Origin: Candidatus Fraserbacteria bacterium
GTDB lineage: Bacteria > Bipolaricaulota > Bipolaricaulia > RBG-16-55-9 > JAJCYT01
Assembly: GCA_029262795.1 (NCBI GenBank)
Contig: JAJCYT010000031.1
Coordinates: 248,001 to 312,000 of the forward strand
DNA length: 64,000 bases
Direction: 5' to 3'
In this document: positions 8,666-17,406 of the stretch, piece by piece
Position numbering within the stretch: the first letter of the stretch is position 1
How the letters are laid out: each line of letters begins with the position of its first letter
The notes under the pieces: model-generated
What the model was told of the DNA's origin: nothing
What the model saw: the letters and a program-made list of their open reading frames with translations, nothing else
Database searches by the model: none
Translations under genes and position numbers: made by a program

Positions 8666-8814
8666 ATAAAACTCCTTGCTCATTTGTTATACATCCAGCT
8701 TAGGCAAATTGTTTCAGCACGAAAGAGATGCACACCACAGTTGAATAGCGACGTTGGTACGGCGATCGCGGAAAACTTGTCCAATCCGAACCAGACGCTT
8801 ATGCTGGTTGCCTT

Positions 8815-9972
8815 ATGGCTGAGCAACCAAACAAATGGCGTCAGGCTGGTCCCTGGATGGGGATTGCCACCGCCCCCGCTGCATTGATGTTGGGTGGCAG
8901 TGTGGCCGAGCAGGTCAGCGTTGATGCCTTTTTCTGGGCCCTGCTGATCGGTGCGGCAGTGGTGATTTTATTGTCCACGCTTCAGGGACGGCTCGGTGTG
9001 ATTCATCAAAAACCACTGGTACTTCTGGCTCGCCCCGTGCTGGGCGATCGCGTCGCACGTTGGAGCAACACCGTGTTGATTTCGATATTGATGCTTGGCT
9101 GGTCTGGGTTTGGCTTCGGTGTGGTTGGTGAAAGCCTGGCAAAATTATTTGCCATTCCTGAAATTTTTGCGCTGTTGATCTGGGCGGCCATCATGCTGGC
9201 AGTCCTTTGGAAAAGCATTCATCATGGCAGTTTGTACGCACTCATCAGCAGCTTGGCCACGCTTGCACTGGTGGCTTGGGGAATTTTCCAGATCAGCGGC
9301 ATCGAGCCGGTCACGTCTGTTGAATCAGGCAAGGGCACATTTTTCTCAGGCATCGGACTGGTGATTGGCTATGCGTCTGCGTTTAGTTTGCGTAGCGTGG
9401 ATTTTACGCAAAACATTCAACACACTCGATATGTGTTTTGGACAGCCATCTTTGGTATGGGGTTTCCATTAATGCTTGTCATGATTTCAGGCGCATGGAT
9501 GTATCACTTTGCAGGGACGTGGGATTTAAGCCAACTGCTCACCGATTTGGGTTTTCCGATGATTGCTCATATTTTTGTTGCCATCGGCTTTTTAGGCGCA
9601 GGTGTGTCCAACATGCACTCCGGCAGTCTGGCTTTGCAGGACTTGCTGCGCTGGCCGAGACAAATTTTATTGTTCTTTATTTGTGGCGTCAGCATTGTGT
9701 TGGCGCTTTTGGACTTTGATAAAGCAATGGTGGAGTGGCTGAAATTTTTAGCGCTGGTGGTCGTTCCTTTAATTGGCGTGATTCTAACCCACTATGCCAT
9801 GGGGTCATCTAAGATTCGCCAAGTCAATTGGTCAGGACTCATCGCCTGGGGTGTCGGTGCAATTGCGGGCATCTTGATTCCTGAAATATTTCCCAAAGCA
9901 TTGATCAGCATCCTCATTGCCGCCGCCACTTATGCTATCCTGGAACAACGCCACCGAGGGAGGTCTGCGTGA
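8815..9972 (+). CDS. NCS1-type nucleobase permease (CodB-like)
   Basis: The 385-residue integral membrane protein has about eleven to twelve hydrophobic segments and resembles cytosine/purine permeases of the NCS1 family. Typical features are the early GPWMGIATAPAALMLGGS segment, GWSGFGFGVVGESL and VDFTQNIQHTRYVFW. It imports a nucleobase or related heterocycle by cation symport. It overlaps the next gene, an 8-oxoguanine-deaminase-like amidohydrolase, by 4 bp, so the two are translationally coupled. This suggests the substrate is a purine or an oxidised purine. No good ribosome site precedes the ATG, so the exact start is uncertain. Confidence 0.85.
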   Translation: MAEQPNKWRQAGPWMGIATAPAALMLGGSVAEQVSVDAFFWALLIGAAVVILLSTLQGRLGVIHQKPLVLLARPVLGDRVARWSNTVLISILMLGWSGFGFGVVGESLAKLFAIPEIFALLIWAAIMLAVLWKSIHHGSLYALISSLATLALVAWGIFQISGIEPVTSVESGKGTFFSGIGLVIGYASAFSLRSVDFTQNIQHTRYVFWTAIFGMGFPLMLVMISGAWMYHFAGTWDLSQLLTDLGFPMIAHIFVAIGFLGAGVSNMHSGSLALQDLLRWPRQILLFFICGVSIVLALLDFDKAMVEWLKFLALVVVPLIGVILTHYAMGSSKIRQVNWSGLIAWGVGAIAGILIPEIFPKALISILIAAATYAILEQRHRGRSA

Positions 9973-11339
9973 GCGATAAAAAAATTCTGATTCACAATGC
10001 TGAAGCCTTAGCCACATTCGAGAATGAATCAGGTTATGTGCGTGATGGCTACGTTCTGATCGAAAATGGATTTATCAAAGAAGTGGGCACGGGCACACCA
10101 CCAGATGTTTCTGTGGATGAAATGATTGATGCCTCAGACAAACTCGTTATTCCTGGCATGATTAACACGCATCATCACATGTACCAAACGCTCACACGCG
10201 CCGTGCCAGATGTATTGGATTCCGGTTTGTTCGATTGGCTGGTCAAACTTTATCCGCGTTGGGCTGGCATTGATGATGAGGCCATTTATCTCAGCACCCA
10301 ATTGGCGATGGCTGAACTCATGTTGTCAGGTTGTACGGCCACAACGGACCACCACTACGTGTTTCCTCAACGTGCGTTGCAGGGCATCGATGTTCAAATT
10401 GAAGCCGCCAAAGAAATTGGCATGCGCTTTCATCCCACCCGTGGCAGCATGTCGTTGAGTGTCAAAGATGGCGGACTACCGCCCGATTCAGTGGTTCAGG
10501 ATGAAGACACGATTTTGGATGAAAGCGAACGATTGATCAAACAATACCACGATCCCAACCCTGGGGCAATGGTAAGAATTGCACTGGCCCCTTGTTCTCC
10601 ATTTTCTGTGACACGTTCACTGATGGAGGAAACTGCCAAGTTGGCCAAAACACATCAAGTGCGGATGCACACCCATTTGGCTGAAACGCACGATGAAGAT
10701 GATTTTTGTGTTGAAGTTTACGGCATGCGCCCGACTGATTTGCTCGAAGATGTCGGGTGGATGAATGAAGGCGTGTGGCTGGCGCACGGCATTCATTTCA
10801 ACGGCGAAGAAATCAAACGCTTGGGGCAGAACGATCTTTCAATTGCCCATTGTCCAAGCTCCAATGCGCGTTTAGGGTCAGGATTATTTCCTCTGAAAAA
10901 ACTATTGGATGCAGGTGTTAATGTTGGATTGGGTGTCGATGGCAGCGCATCCAACGATGCATCGAATATGATTTTGGAATTGCGTCAGGCATTGTTTTTG
11001 CAGCGTGTGTTTCACGGGCCGGAAGCAGTTCAAATTACAGATGTATTAAAAATAGCCACCCAAGGCAGCGCCGCCTGTTTGGGTCAATCAGAGTTAGGCA
11101 GCATCGAGGTGGGTAAAGCTGCTGATCTGGCAATCTTTGATCTCAACACAATGGAATATTCTGGTGCCCACGACCCGCTTGGCGCGTTGGTGCTGTGTGC
11201 GCCCACCCGTGTTGACACGCTGTTGATTGGCGGCAATGTGGTGGTTAAAGATCAGCAGCTATGCAACATTGATTTGGATACACTGATTCAAAAGCATCGA
11301 CAAAAAGCAAAGGAATTAATGGAGATGGCACGCGGCTGA
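9969..11339 (+). CDS. 8-oxoguanine deaminase-like amidohydrolase
   Basis: The 456-residue protein belongs to the amidohydrolase superfamily (TRZ/ATZ branch). Metal ligands appear as HHHM in MINTHHHMYQTLTRAVPD (about residues 64-67), HTHLAET (mid-protein), HGIHFN and GVDGSASND. The block TATTDHHYVFP is characteristic of 8-oxoguanine deaminase and hydroxyatrazine-type enzymes. The reaction would be hydrolytic deamination of a purine or triazine in the cytosol; 8-oxoguanine to urate is the best guess. It starts at a GTG overlapping the permease stop codon. GlnE follows 18 bp later, so released ammonium may be handled by the same transcription unit (inference). Confidence 0.82.
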   Translation: MSDKKILIHNAEALATFENESGYVRDGYVLIENGFIKEVGTGTPPDVSVDEMIDASDKLVIPGMINTHHHMYQTLTRAVPDVLDSGLFDWLVKLYPRWAGIDDEAIYLSTQLAMAELMLSGCTATTDHHYVFPQRALQGIDVQIEAAKEIGMRFHPTRGSMSLSVKDGGLPPDSVVQDEDTILDESERLIKQYHDPNPGAMVRIALAPCSPFSVTRSLMEETAKLAKTHQVRMHTHLAETHDEDDFCVEVYGMRPTDLLEDVGWMNEGVWLAHGIHFNGEEIKRLGQNDLSIAHCPSSNARLGSGLFPLKKLLDAGVNVGLGVDGSASNDASNMILELRQALFLQRVFHGPEAVQITDVLKIATQGSAACLGQSELGSIEVGKAADLAIFDLNTMEYSGAHDPLGALVLCAPTRVDTLLIGGNVVVKDQQLCNIDLDTLIQKHRQKAKELMEMARG

Positions 11340-11357
11340 TTTGGGAAAAGAGATTTT

Positions 11358-14300
11358 ATGGCCTTGGATGAAAAAAATTTACATCTCGAATTGTTTCAAT
11401 TTTCCTTTGATCATCCAAAAGTTCAAGCGTTGATCTTGCCCGTCGGCTTTGACGATCCTAAAGTGGCTTGGCAACGCATCCAAAAACTCAGCCAAGATGC
11501 TGTGACTCAGGCTCAATTTACAACATTGTTTCCACAACTGTTACGACACCTTTCTCAGATTGCCTCACCAGATCGAACACTGACCAGCTTTGAGCGTTTG
11601 GCAAAAAATGTGCGTGCTCCTTTGGAATGGTTGCAAACCCTTCAAGAATCACCGCGTGTTTTGGAAACGTTGATCACCTTATTTTCCGGCAGTCAGTTTC
11701 TCACTGAAATTTTGCTCAGGCATCCCAGTTATGTGGATCGCCTGAAGGATCTTACGCAACTTTCTGAATTTAAAACCATCGAAACATTTGAGCGAGAAGC
11801 ACACGCTGTCTGGCAAAGCGGCGAAGATATGGCTGACTCGCTAAATAAGCTCAGGCGCTGGCAGCGGTGGGAGTTGTTGCGAATTGGCATTTGTGATTTG
11901 CTGGGGTTGTTTGATCTGCCTTCGATCACGCAACAGCTTTCCAGTTTGGCAGACAGCTTGGTGTCTCAATGCTTACAAAGAATTGCGGAAGACCAGGGAG
12001 TATCTGTCGATAAATTTGCCGTGATCGCAATGGGCAAGCTTGGCGGCGGTGAACTCAATTACAGTTCGGATATCGATTTGGTGTTTGTGGCCGAAACCAA
12101 CGCCATGCAATACGAACCACTGGGACGTCGTTTGATTGATGCCTTAACACGGATGACAGAGCAGGGGTTTTTATATCGCGTTGATATGCGCCTTCGACCC
12201 TGGGGGCAGACGGGCGCATTGGTCACCTCATCTGATATGTATTTAAATTATTTACAGCAACATGCGCGGCTTTGGGAAAAGCAGGCATTGTTGAAAGCAC
12301 GTGTGATTGCCGGTGACGAAGCGTTTGCCAAAAGCCTTTTAGAACAGATTCGGCCCATCATCCTCAAACTCTCAGACCTGGATTTACGCAGTGAAGTGGC
12401 GGCCATGAAGCAGCGCACAGAGACACACCTCAAACAGCGTGGGCAAACCTGGGGAGAAGTCAAACTGGGAGAAGGGTCGATTCGTGATGTTGAATTTATC
12501 GTTCAGTATTTGCTGTTGGTCAATGGTTACGAGCAGCCGGAGTTGCTTTCCTCAAATACATCAACCGCACTACAAGCCCTCAAAGACAAAGAATTGTTGT
12601 CACAGGAAGATCAGCGAACGCTGAGCGAAGGGTATACGTTTTTGCGAACCATTGAACATTATTTACAGATGATGCACCATCAACAAACGCACAGCCTGCC
12701 TCAACAACCCGATAAATTAGCGCAACTGGCCAGCCGGCTTGGGTTTGAAACAGAGGATGGCAGCGAACAGTTTTTACAGCGTTATCAGCAACATTGTGAA
12801 GCTATTCGTCAGGTTTATCTCAATTACCTGGGGCAGGAAGATGACGAGCTGTCTTTGGATCATGATATGGATCGACTTGTCCATCGGATGCCACCGATGT
12901 ACCAGGAAACATTTAGCACAGAGACGATTGAGCATCACACACGCCTGCTTCAAGCGTTGGGCGAGCAATCTCCAGTCAACGTCAGCGTCAAGGCACTTGA
13001 AGATGGTTGCTGGGAAGTCACCATTGTGGGCTATGACTATCCTGGTGAGCTTTCGCTTATCTGTGGTTTGTTTGTGGTGTATGGGCTGGACATTATCAGC
13101 AGCCATGTGTTTACCTATGAAACATCTCGCAATAAAATGCTCAATCGGTATCAGCTCAGCAAGCGATTTAAACCGTCTTCAAAAATTGTTGATGTGTTTA
13201 AGGTGCGACCACTCAAGGAAATGAAGGCTGAAAACTGGGAAGTGTATAGCCAACGATTGAGTCAGTTGCTGCGCCTGCTTCATATGGGGAAACGAGATCA
13301 GGCGCATGGAAAATTAGTGAAACGGGTTGCGGCTTCCTTGAACCAAGACGACCAAGCGCCATTGAGGCTTGCGCCGGTTGAGATCGAAATTGACAACGAC
13401 CGATCCAAAAGGTACACCGTGTTGCACATCGACTCCAAAGACACGTTTGGATTTCTTTATGAGCTGACCAACGCGCTGGCGCTCCACGAAATCTATATCG
13501 GACGATTGGAAGCCAAAGGTGTTGGTGAACGCGTTTATGACACACTCTTTGTTTGCGATGCGCGTGGACAAAAAATTGTTTCCAGTGAAAAACAACAAGA
13601 GCTTCGGGCGGCGGTGGTGCTGGTCAAGCATTTCACCCACCTGTTACCACATGCGCCAAATCCAGAATCTGCCCTGATTCACTTCCGTGAATTTTTGGAA
13701 AAATTTCTCACCAGCGACACCTGGATGGATGAACTGGCTTCGCTAGAGCGCCCTGAAGTGCTGGATGCATTGGCTCGATTGTTGGGCATCAGCGATTTTT
13801 TGTGGGACGATTTTCTCAGAATGCAATACAGCAATTTGTTCCCCATCATCAGCGATCTGGATAACCTGGTCTGGGGCAAACCCAAAGCGCAATTGCAACA
13901 GGAATTAAATGATTTGCTGGGCGTTCTGCCGACATTTAAAGAGCGAGTGGCACAGTTAAACAGCTTCAAAGATCGGGAGATGTTTCGCATTGACATGCGC
14001 CATATTTTGGGGCATGTTTCTACCTTTGAGCAATTTGCATCCGAACTTTCTGATCTTGCAGAATCCGTTGTAATCATCGCTTACCAGCAATGCTATGATT
14101 TGATGATTGAAAAATATGGCATCCCCATGCTCGAACAAAGTGACACGCCATCTCCACTCTGTATTGCGGCTTTGGGAAAATGCGGCGGGCGGGAATTGGG
14201 ATTTGCCTCAGACATTGAATTGATGTTTGTCTATGCCGGTAACGGTACAACCACCGGTCCGAAAAAAATCACGACCACCGAATTTTATGAAAAAGTGGTT

Positions 14301-15005
14301 GAGTTGTTCGTGCGAGCCATCCACACCAAAAGCGAAGGCATTTTTGATATCGACCTGCAACTCCGACCTTATGGCAAAGCCGGCAGTCTATCGGTGCCAT
14401 TTGAATCCTTTGCCAGCTATTTTGGCAATGAGGGAGCAGCCTGGGCTTATGAGCGTCAGGCATTGATTCGACTTCGACCCATCGGTGGCGATTTGTCTTT
14501 TGGCGAAAACCTGACCCGTTTGCGTGATCGACTGGTTTACAACGAAAATCCATTTGACTTTATCGCCATGCGCGCCATGCGCGAGCGTCAGGTTCGACAC
14601 CTTGTTACAGCAGGCACGTTTAATGCCAAGTTCAGCCCAGGGGGGTTGGTGGATATTGAATATCTGGTACAGGGATTGCAGATCACGCACGGCCATGAGC
14701 ATCCATCATTGCGCGTGCCAAACACGCAAAATGCGTTGCTGGTGTTGGCTGAAATTGGCATTCTTTCAAAATCAGACAGTGAAAAATTATCCGATGCCCA
14801 CCACTTTTTGAGGCAGACCATCAATGCGCTGCGCATGGTGCGTGGCAACGCCAAAGATTTAACTGTCCCCAGCCAGGACAGCGAAGAATTTTTATTTCTG
14901 GCCAAACGCCTTGAAGATAAACTGGATGCGGAAAAGCTTCAGGAAAAGTTAGACTTTCATACAGAAAACGTTCAACAGATTAGTAAAAGCCTGACAGAAG
15001 ACTAA
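11358..15005 (+). CDS. glnE: GlnE-like glutamine synthetase adenylyltransferase with internal ACT domains
   Basis: The 1215-residue protein has two nucleotidyltransferase halves, as in GlnE, which adenylylates and deadenylylates glutamine synthetase. The first motif is GKLGGGELNYSSDIDLVF (about residues 226-243), followed by RVDMRLRPWG and a GSIRDVEFIVQ helical domain. The second is GKCGGRELGFASDIELMF (about 938-955), followed by IDLQLRPYG and GGLVDIEYLVQ. Standard GlnE is about 950 residues. The extra 250 residues lie between the halves and contain two ACT-like repeats: VTIVGYDYPGELSLICGL (about 553-570) and YTVLHIDSKDTFGFLYELT (about 685-703). These resemble the tandem ACT region of GlnD. 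The second catalytic motif reads DIE rather than DLD. The gene is convergent with mnmE, 12 bp apart. Confidence 0.85.
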   Translation: MALDEKNLHLELFQFSFDHPKVQALILPVGFDDPKVAWQRIQKLSQDAVTQAQFTTLFPQLLRHLSQIASPDRTLTSFERLAKNVRAPLEWLQTLQESPRVLETLITLFSGSQFLTEILLRHPSYVDRLKDLTQLSEFKTIETFEREAHAVWQSGEDMADSLNKLRRWQRWELLRIGICDLLGLFDLPSITQQLSSLADSLVSQCLQRIAEDQGVSVDKFAVIAMGKLGGGELNYSSDIDLVFVAETNAMQYEPLGRRLIDALTRMTEQGFLYRVDMRLRPWGQTGALVTSSDMYLNYLQQHARLWEKQALLKARVIAGDEAFAKSLLEQIRPIILKLSDLDLRSEVAAMKQRTETHLKQRGQTWGEVKLGEGSIRDVEFIVQYLLLVNGYEQPELLSSNTSTALQALKDKELLSQEDQRTLSEGYTFLRTIEHYLQMMHHQQTHSLPQQPDKLAQLASRLGFETEDGSEQFLQRYQQHCEAIRQVYLNYLGQEDDELSLDHDMDRLVHRMPPMYQETFSTETIEHHTRLLQALGEQSPVNVSVKALEDGCWEVTIVGYDYPGELSLICGLFVVYGLDIISSHVFTYETSRNKMLNRYQLSKRFKPSSKIVDVFKVRPLKEMKAENWEVYSQRLSQLLRLLHMGKRDQAHGKLVKRVAASLNQDDQAPLRLAPVEIEIDNDRSKRYTVLHIDSKDTFGFLYELTNALALHEIYIGRLEAKGVGERVYDTLFVCDARGQKIVSSEKQQELRAAVVLVKHFTHLLPHAPNPESALIHFREFLEKFLTSDTWMDELASLERPEVLDALARLLGISDFLWDDFLRMQYSNLFPIISDLDNLVWGKPKAQLQQELNDLLGVLPTFKERVAQLNSFKDREMFRIDMRHILGHVSTFEQFASELSDLAESVVIIAYQQCYDLMIEKYGIPMLEQSDTPSPLCIAALGKCGGRELGFASDIELMFVYAGNGTTTGPKKITTTEFYEKVVELFVRAIHTKSEGIFDIDLQLRPYGKAGSLSVPFESFASYFGNEGAAWAYERQALIRLRPIGGDLSFGENLTRLRDRLVYNENPFDFIAMRAMRERQVRHLVTAGTFNAKFSPGGLVDIEYLVQGLQITHGHEHPSLRVPNTQNALLVLAEIGILSKSDSEKLSDAHHFLRQTINALRMVRGNAKDLTVPSQDSEEFLFLAKRLEDKLDAEKLQEKLDFHTENVQQISKSLTED

Positions 15006-15017
15006 GTTGCTATTTCG

Positions 15018-16406
15018 CTATTTGCCCACACAGAATTTTGCAAAGATGCGTTCAATCACCGCTTCGCTGGCACTTTCGCCTGTCAGTTCGCCAAACACTT
15101 CCAAAGCCTCCTGGATTTCAATCGCGACCAGATCCAGGGTGCCGGAAGCAGAAACGGTGTCCCAAGCCTGTTGCAACAAGTGCTGCCCGCGTCTGAGCAA
15201 TTCTTTTTCTCGCAGATCAAGAAAGAAAATATCTTCGTGTTTGGAAAGCTCGCCGCCCCAAACTTTTTTCACCAGCGTGTCTTTGAGTGTTTCCAGATTC
15301 TCGCCTGTTTCTGCAGAAAGGCCAATGATTTTTTGCGTATCCAATTGAAGTTGGGTTGAAATCGTTTCAATCTGATGCTGGTCACAAAGATCGAGTTTGT
15401 TCAACACAATCAAATGCTCTTGAGATAGGACCTGTTGCAAAATCGCTTGATCCTGTTCGTTGATTGCCTGGCTCATATCCAAGATGACCAAAACCAAATC
15501 AGCATTGGCCAAAGCTTCCTGAGTCCGTTCCATGCCAAGCTGCTCAACTTCGTCCCGACTCTCATGCAGACCTGCGGTGTCGATCAGGCGAAACGGAATG
15601 CCTTGGATGTCCACAAATTCTTCCAACGTATCGCGGGTGGTGCCAGCCATCGCAGTGACCAACGCACGATTGGTTTGCAGCAGGGCATTAAGCAAAGTGG
15701 ATTTTCCAACATTGGGGCGACCCACAATGGCGATAGAATAGCCTTCTTTGAGCAAGCGCCCATCCTTGGCGTGTTCGAGGAGTTGATTCACGGTGGTCAG
15801 TGATGATTGCAGCCCGTCGATGAGTGCGCTTTGAGGGATTGCATCATCCTCATATTCTGGATAATCGATGCCCACACCCACGCCTGCCAATAACTCCGTT
15901 AATTGATCTCGAACTTGATGAAGCGGCTGTGAGAATTTTCCCTGCAAGCGATCCAGCGCGTAGTGGGCGGAAAGTTGGGTCTTGGCCTGAATCACATCCA
16001 GCACCGCTTGAGATTGGTCCAGACTCAAGCGTCCATTTAAAAAAGCGCGTTGGGTAAATTCTCCAGGCTCGGCAGAGCGTGCGCCACTCTGTAACAAGGC
16101 ATCCAGGATCGTTCGTAAAATGACGGGACTGCCATGCCCCTGAATCTCAACCACGTCCTCATGTGTATAGCTATGAGGGGCGCGCATGATGGCGAGCAAC
16201 ACTTCATCAAGCGTTTCTCCGTCGACGACCATGTGGCCGTAATACAGGCGGTGGCTTTCTGCGGTTTGCAGATCAATCGATTGTGTTGGTTGAAACAATT
16301 TTGCTGCAATCGAAACGGCGTCAGGCCCACTGAGTCGAATAATGCCAATCCCGCCTTCTCCAGGCGGCGTGGCAATGGCGGCGATGGTGTCGTCGAGATG
16401 GAGCAT
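15018..16406 (-). CDS. mnmE: tRNA modification GTPase MnmE
   Basis: The 462-residue protein works with MnmG to form 5-carboxymethylaminomethyl-type modifications at tRNA wobble uridine 34. The N-terminal folate-binding domain starts with DTIAAIATPPGEGGIGIIRLSG. The G domain has GRPNVGKSTLLNALL (G1, about residue 228), DTAGLHESRDEVE (G3) and NKLD (G4). The C-terminus is FCVGK, with the catalytic Cys of the C-[IV]-G-K tail. Length and domain order are normal. It is separated from jag by a repeat copy and a terminator, so it is probably its own transcription unit, unlike the usual contiguous yidC-jag-mnmE arrangement. Confidence 0.96.
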   Translation of the reverse strand: MLHLDDTIAAIATPPGEGGIGIIRLSGPDAVSIAAKLFQPTQSIDLQTAESHRLYYGHMVVDGETLDEVLLAIMRAPHSYTHEDVVEIQGHGSPVILRTILDALLQSGARSAEPGEFTQRAFLNGRLSLDQSQAVLDVIQAKTQLSAHYALDRLQGKFSQPLHQVRDQLTELLAGVGVGIDYPEYEDDAIPQSALIDGLQSSLTTVNQLLEHAKDGRLLKEGYSIAIVGRPNVGKSTLLNALLQTNRALVTAMAGTTRDTLEEFVDIQGIPFRLIDTAGLHESRDEVEQLGMERTQEALANADLVLVILDMSQAINEQDQAILQQVLSQEHLIVLNKLDLCDQHQIETISTQLQLDTQKIIGLSAETGENLETLKDTLVKKVWGGELSKHEDIFFLDLREKELLRRGQHLLQQAWDTVSASGTLDLVAIEIQEALEVFGELTGESASEAVIERIFAKFCVGK

Positions 16407-16460
16407 AGCGGTTTATCTTAACAAAAAAGAGAAAGGTGCACTTATTTAAAAAAAATCATT

Positions 16461-16570
16461 CTAATCCCCCAACCCCCTTTTCAAGAAAGGTGTCCCTTCC
16501 TAATCGGAAGGGGGCACAGTTAGACTGCGAAAGATTGTTCTTGAATGCGATACTTGATTCTTTTTGAAAG
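16461..16570 (+). repeat. Dispersed intergenic repeat, copy R2
   Basis: This copy has the core CTAATCCCCCAACCCCCTTT, then a TCAAGAAAGGTGTCCCTTCC insert, a TCGGAAGGGGGC arm, AGACTGCGAAAGATTGTTC, and a degenerate tail. The insert marks it as the same subfamily as copy R4 at 25901. It lies between mnmE and jag. Confidence 0.75.
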
Positions 16571-16607
16571 TTTGGTTGAGTAAATAAGAAAAATCTTTAA
16601 CAAAAAA

Positions 16608-16639
16608 AGCAAGAACCCCCAGTAAAGGAGGTTCTTGCT
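16608..16639 (-). terminator. Terminator downstream of jag
   Basis: The 10-bp stem AGCAAGAACC (16608-16617) pairs with 16630-16639, with possible extra C-G pairs inside. On the minus strand it is followed by seven T residues, which makes it a good intrinsic terminator for the yidC-jag unit. Confidence 0.8.
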
Positions 16640-16800
16640 CGTCATGTCTAGAAGTCGGAGAATAAGACACTGTCCCCCAGTAATCTGATTCTCCGAAGGT
16701 CTCTCGGTTAATTTAATCATAGGGGAAACTTGGTCGCATCAAAAGGGAAATCAGGTGGAGAATCGGTGAAAATAATGGCCTAAATATGTTCAAGCAAATG

Positions 16801-17406
16801 TTACTGATCAGACTTTTCTGGGGCTTCAGGCGTTTCAGACGTATCAGGTTTTTGTTCAGACCTTTGTTCAGGCTTTCTTTGTACGGGTTTTCTTTGCTCA
16901 GGTTTTTTCCCTGGCTTTTTTGACTCTCTTTGCGGCGCAATCACCACATGGCGCTCGATATTGCCTTCGCTGTAAGTGCGAACTTCGGTCACGCTTTCCA
17001 ATGCTTCGTGAACAATTTTTCGCTCCCAGGAGGTCATGTGTTCCATGCGTGCGATTTCTTTGGACTCCATTACCTGCTCGGCCAGTTCCTGCGCCAACTG
17101 ACGCAGGCCATCGGTGCGTTGCGCACGGAAATTGTCCATGTCCACATGCACGCGGATTTCTTCACGAAGATTGCGCCTGAGATAAAGATCGGCCAGATGC
17201 TCCAGCGACTGAATACTGGCCCCTTCACGCTCGGCAAAAATAGAAGATGGGGTGAGATTCACCAGAATCTTTGGCCCATCCCGCTCAATTTCAACAAATA
17301 AATTTGGTTCAATCCGATGCAACAAATCCTCTAAAAAACTTTTAACAAGCGCTACAGCTTCGTCTGGGCCAGGTGTTGCATCCTGTACAGGCGCTTCTGT
17401 GTTCAT
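16801..17406 (-). CDS. jag: Jag/KhpB-type RNA-binding protein
   Basis: The 201-residue cytoplasmic RNA-binding protein has a KH-like domain (about residues 35-85, containing LTPSSIFAEREGASIQSLEHL) and an R3H domain (about 95-155, MTSWERKIVHEALESV with the Arg and His of the motif). The family usually has a longer N-terminal Jag domain; here it is short. The C-terminal 45 residues are a low-complexity Lys/Pro/Glu/Gln tail. It overlaps yidC by 4 bp (ATGA) and is translationally coupled to it, which is the standard neighbourhood. KhpB proteins act with KhpA on mRNA and cell-envelope regulation in other bacteria. Confidence 0.9.
   Translation of the reverse strand: MNTEAPVQDATPGPDEAVALVKSFLEDLLHRIEPNLFVEIERDGPKILVNLTPSSIFAEREGASIQSLEHLADLYLRRNLREEIRVHVDMDNFRAQRTDGLRQLAQELAEQVMESKEIARMEHMTSWERKIVHEALESVTEVRTYSEGNIERHVVIAPQRESKKPGKKPEQRKPVQRKPEQRSEQKPDTSETPEAPEKSDQ

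Larger units (their letters stand above)
16407..16800. other. Non-coding gap between mnmE and jag
   Basis: This stretch holds dispersed repeat copy R2 (16461-16570) and a minus-strand terminator (16608-16639). No gene is seen in the remainder; a 66-codon frame at 16520-16720 lacks coding character and overlaps the terminator. Confidence 0.6.

Noticed and set aside
16520..16720. 66-codon minus-strand frame between jag and mnmE
   Set aside because: It runs across a repeat copy and a strong terminator and has low-complexity Lys/Leu/Ile content with no ribosome site.
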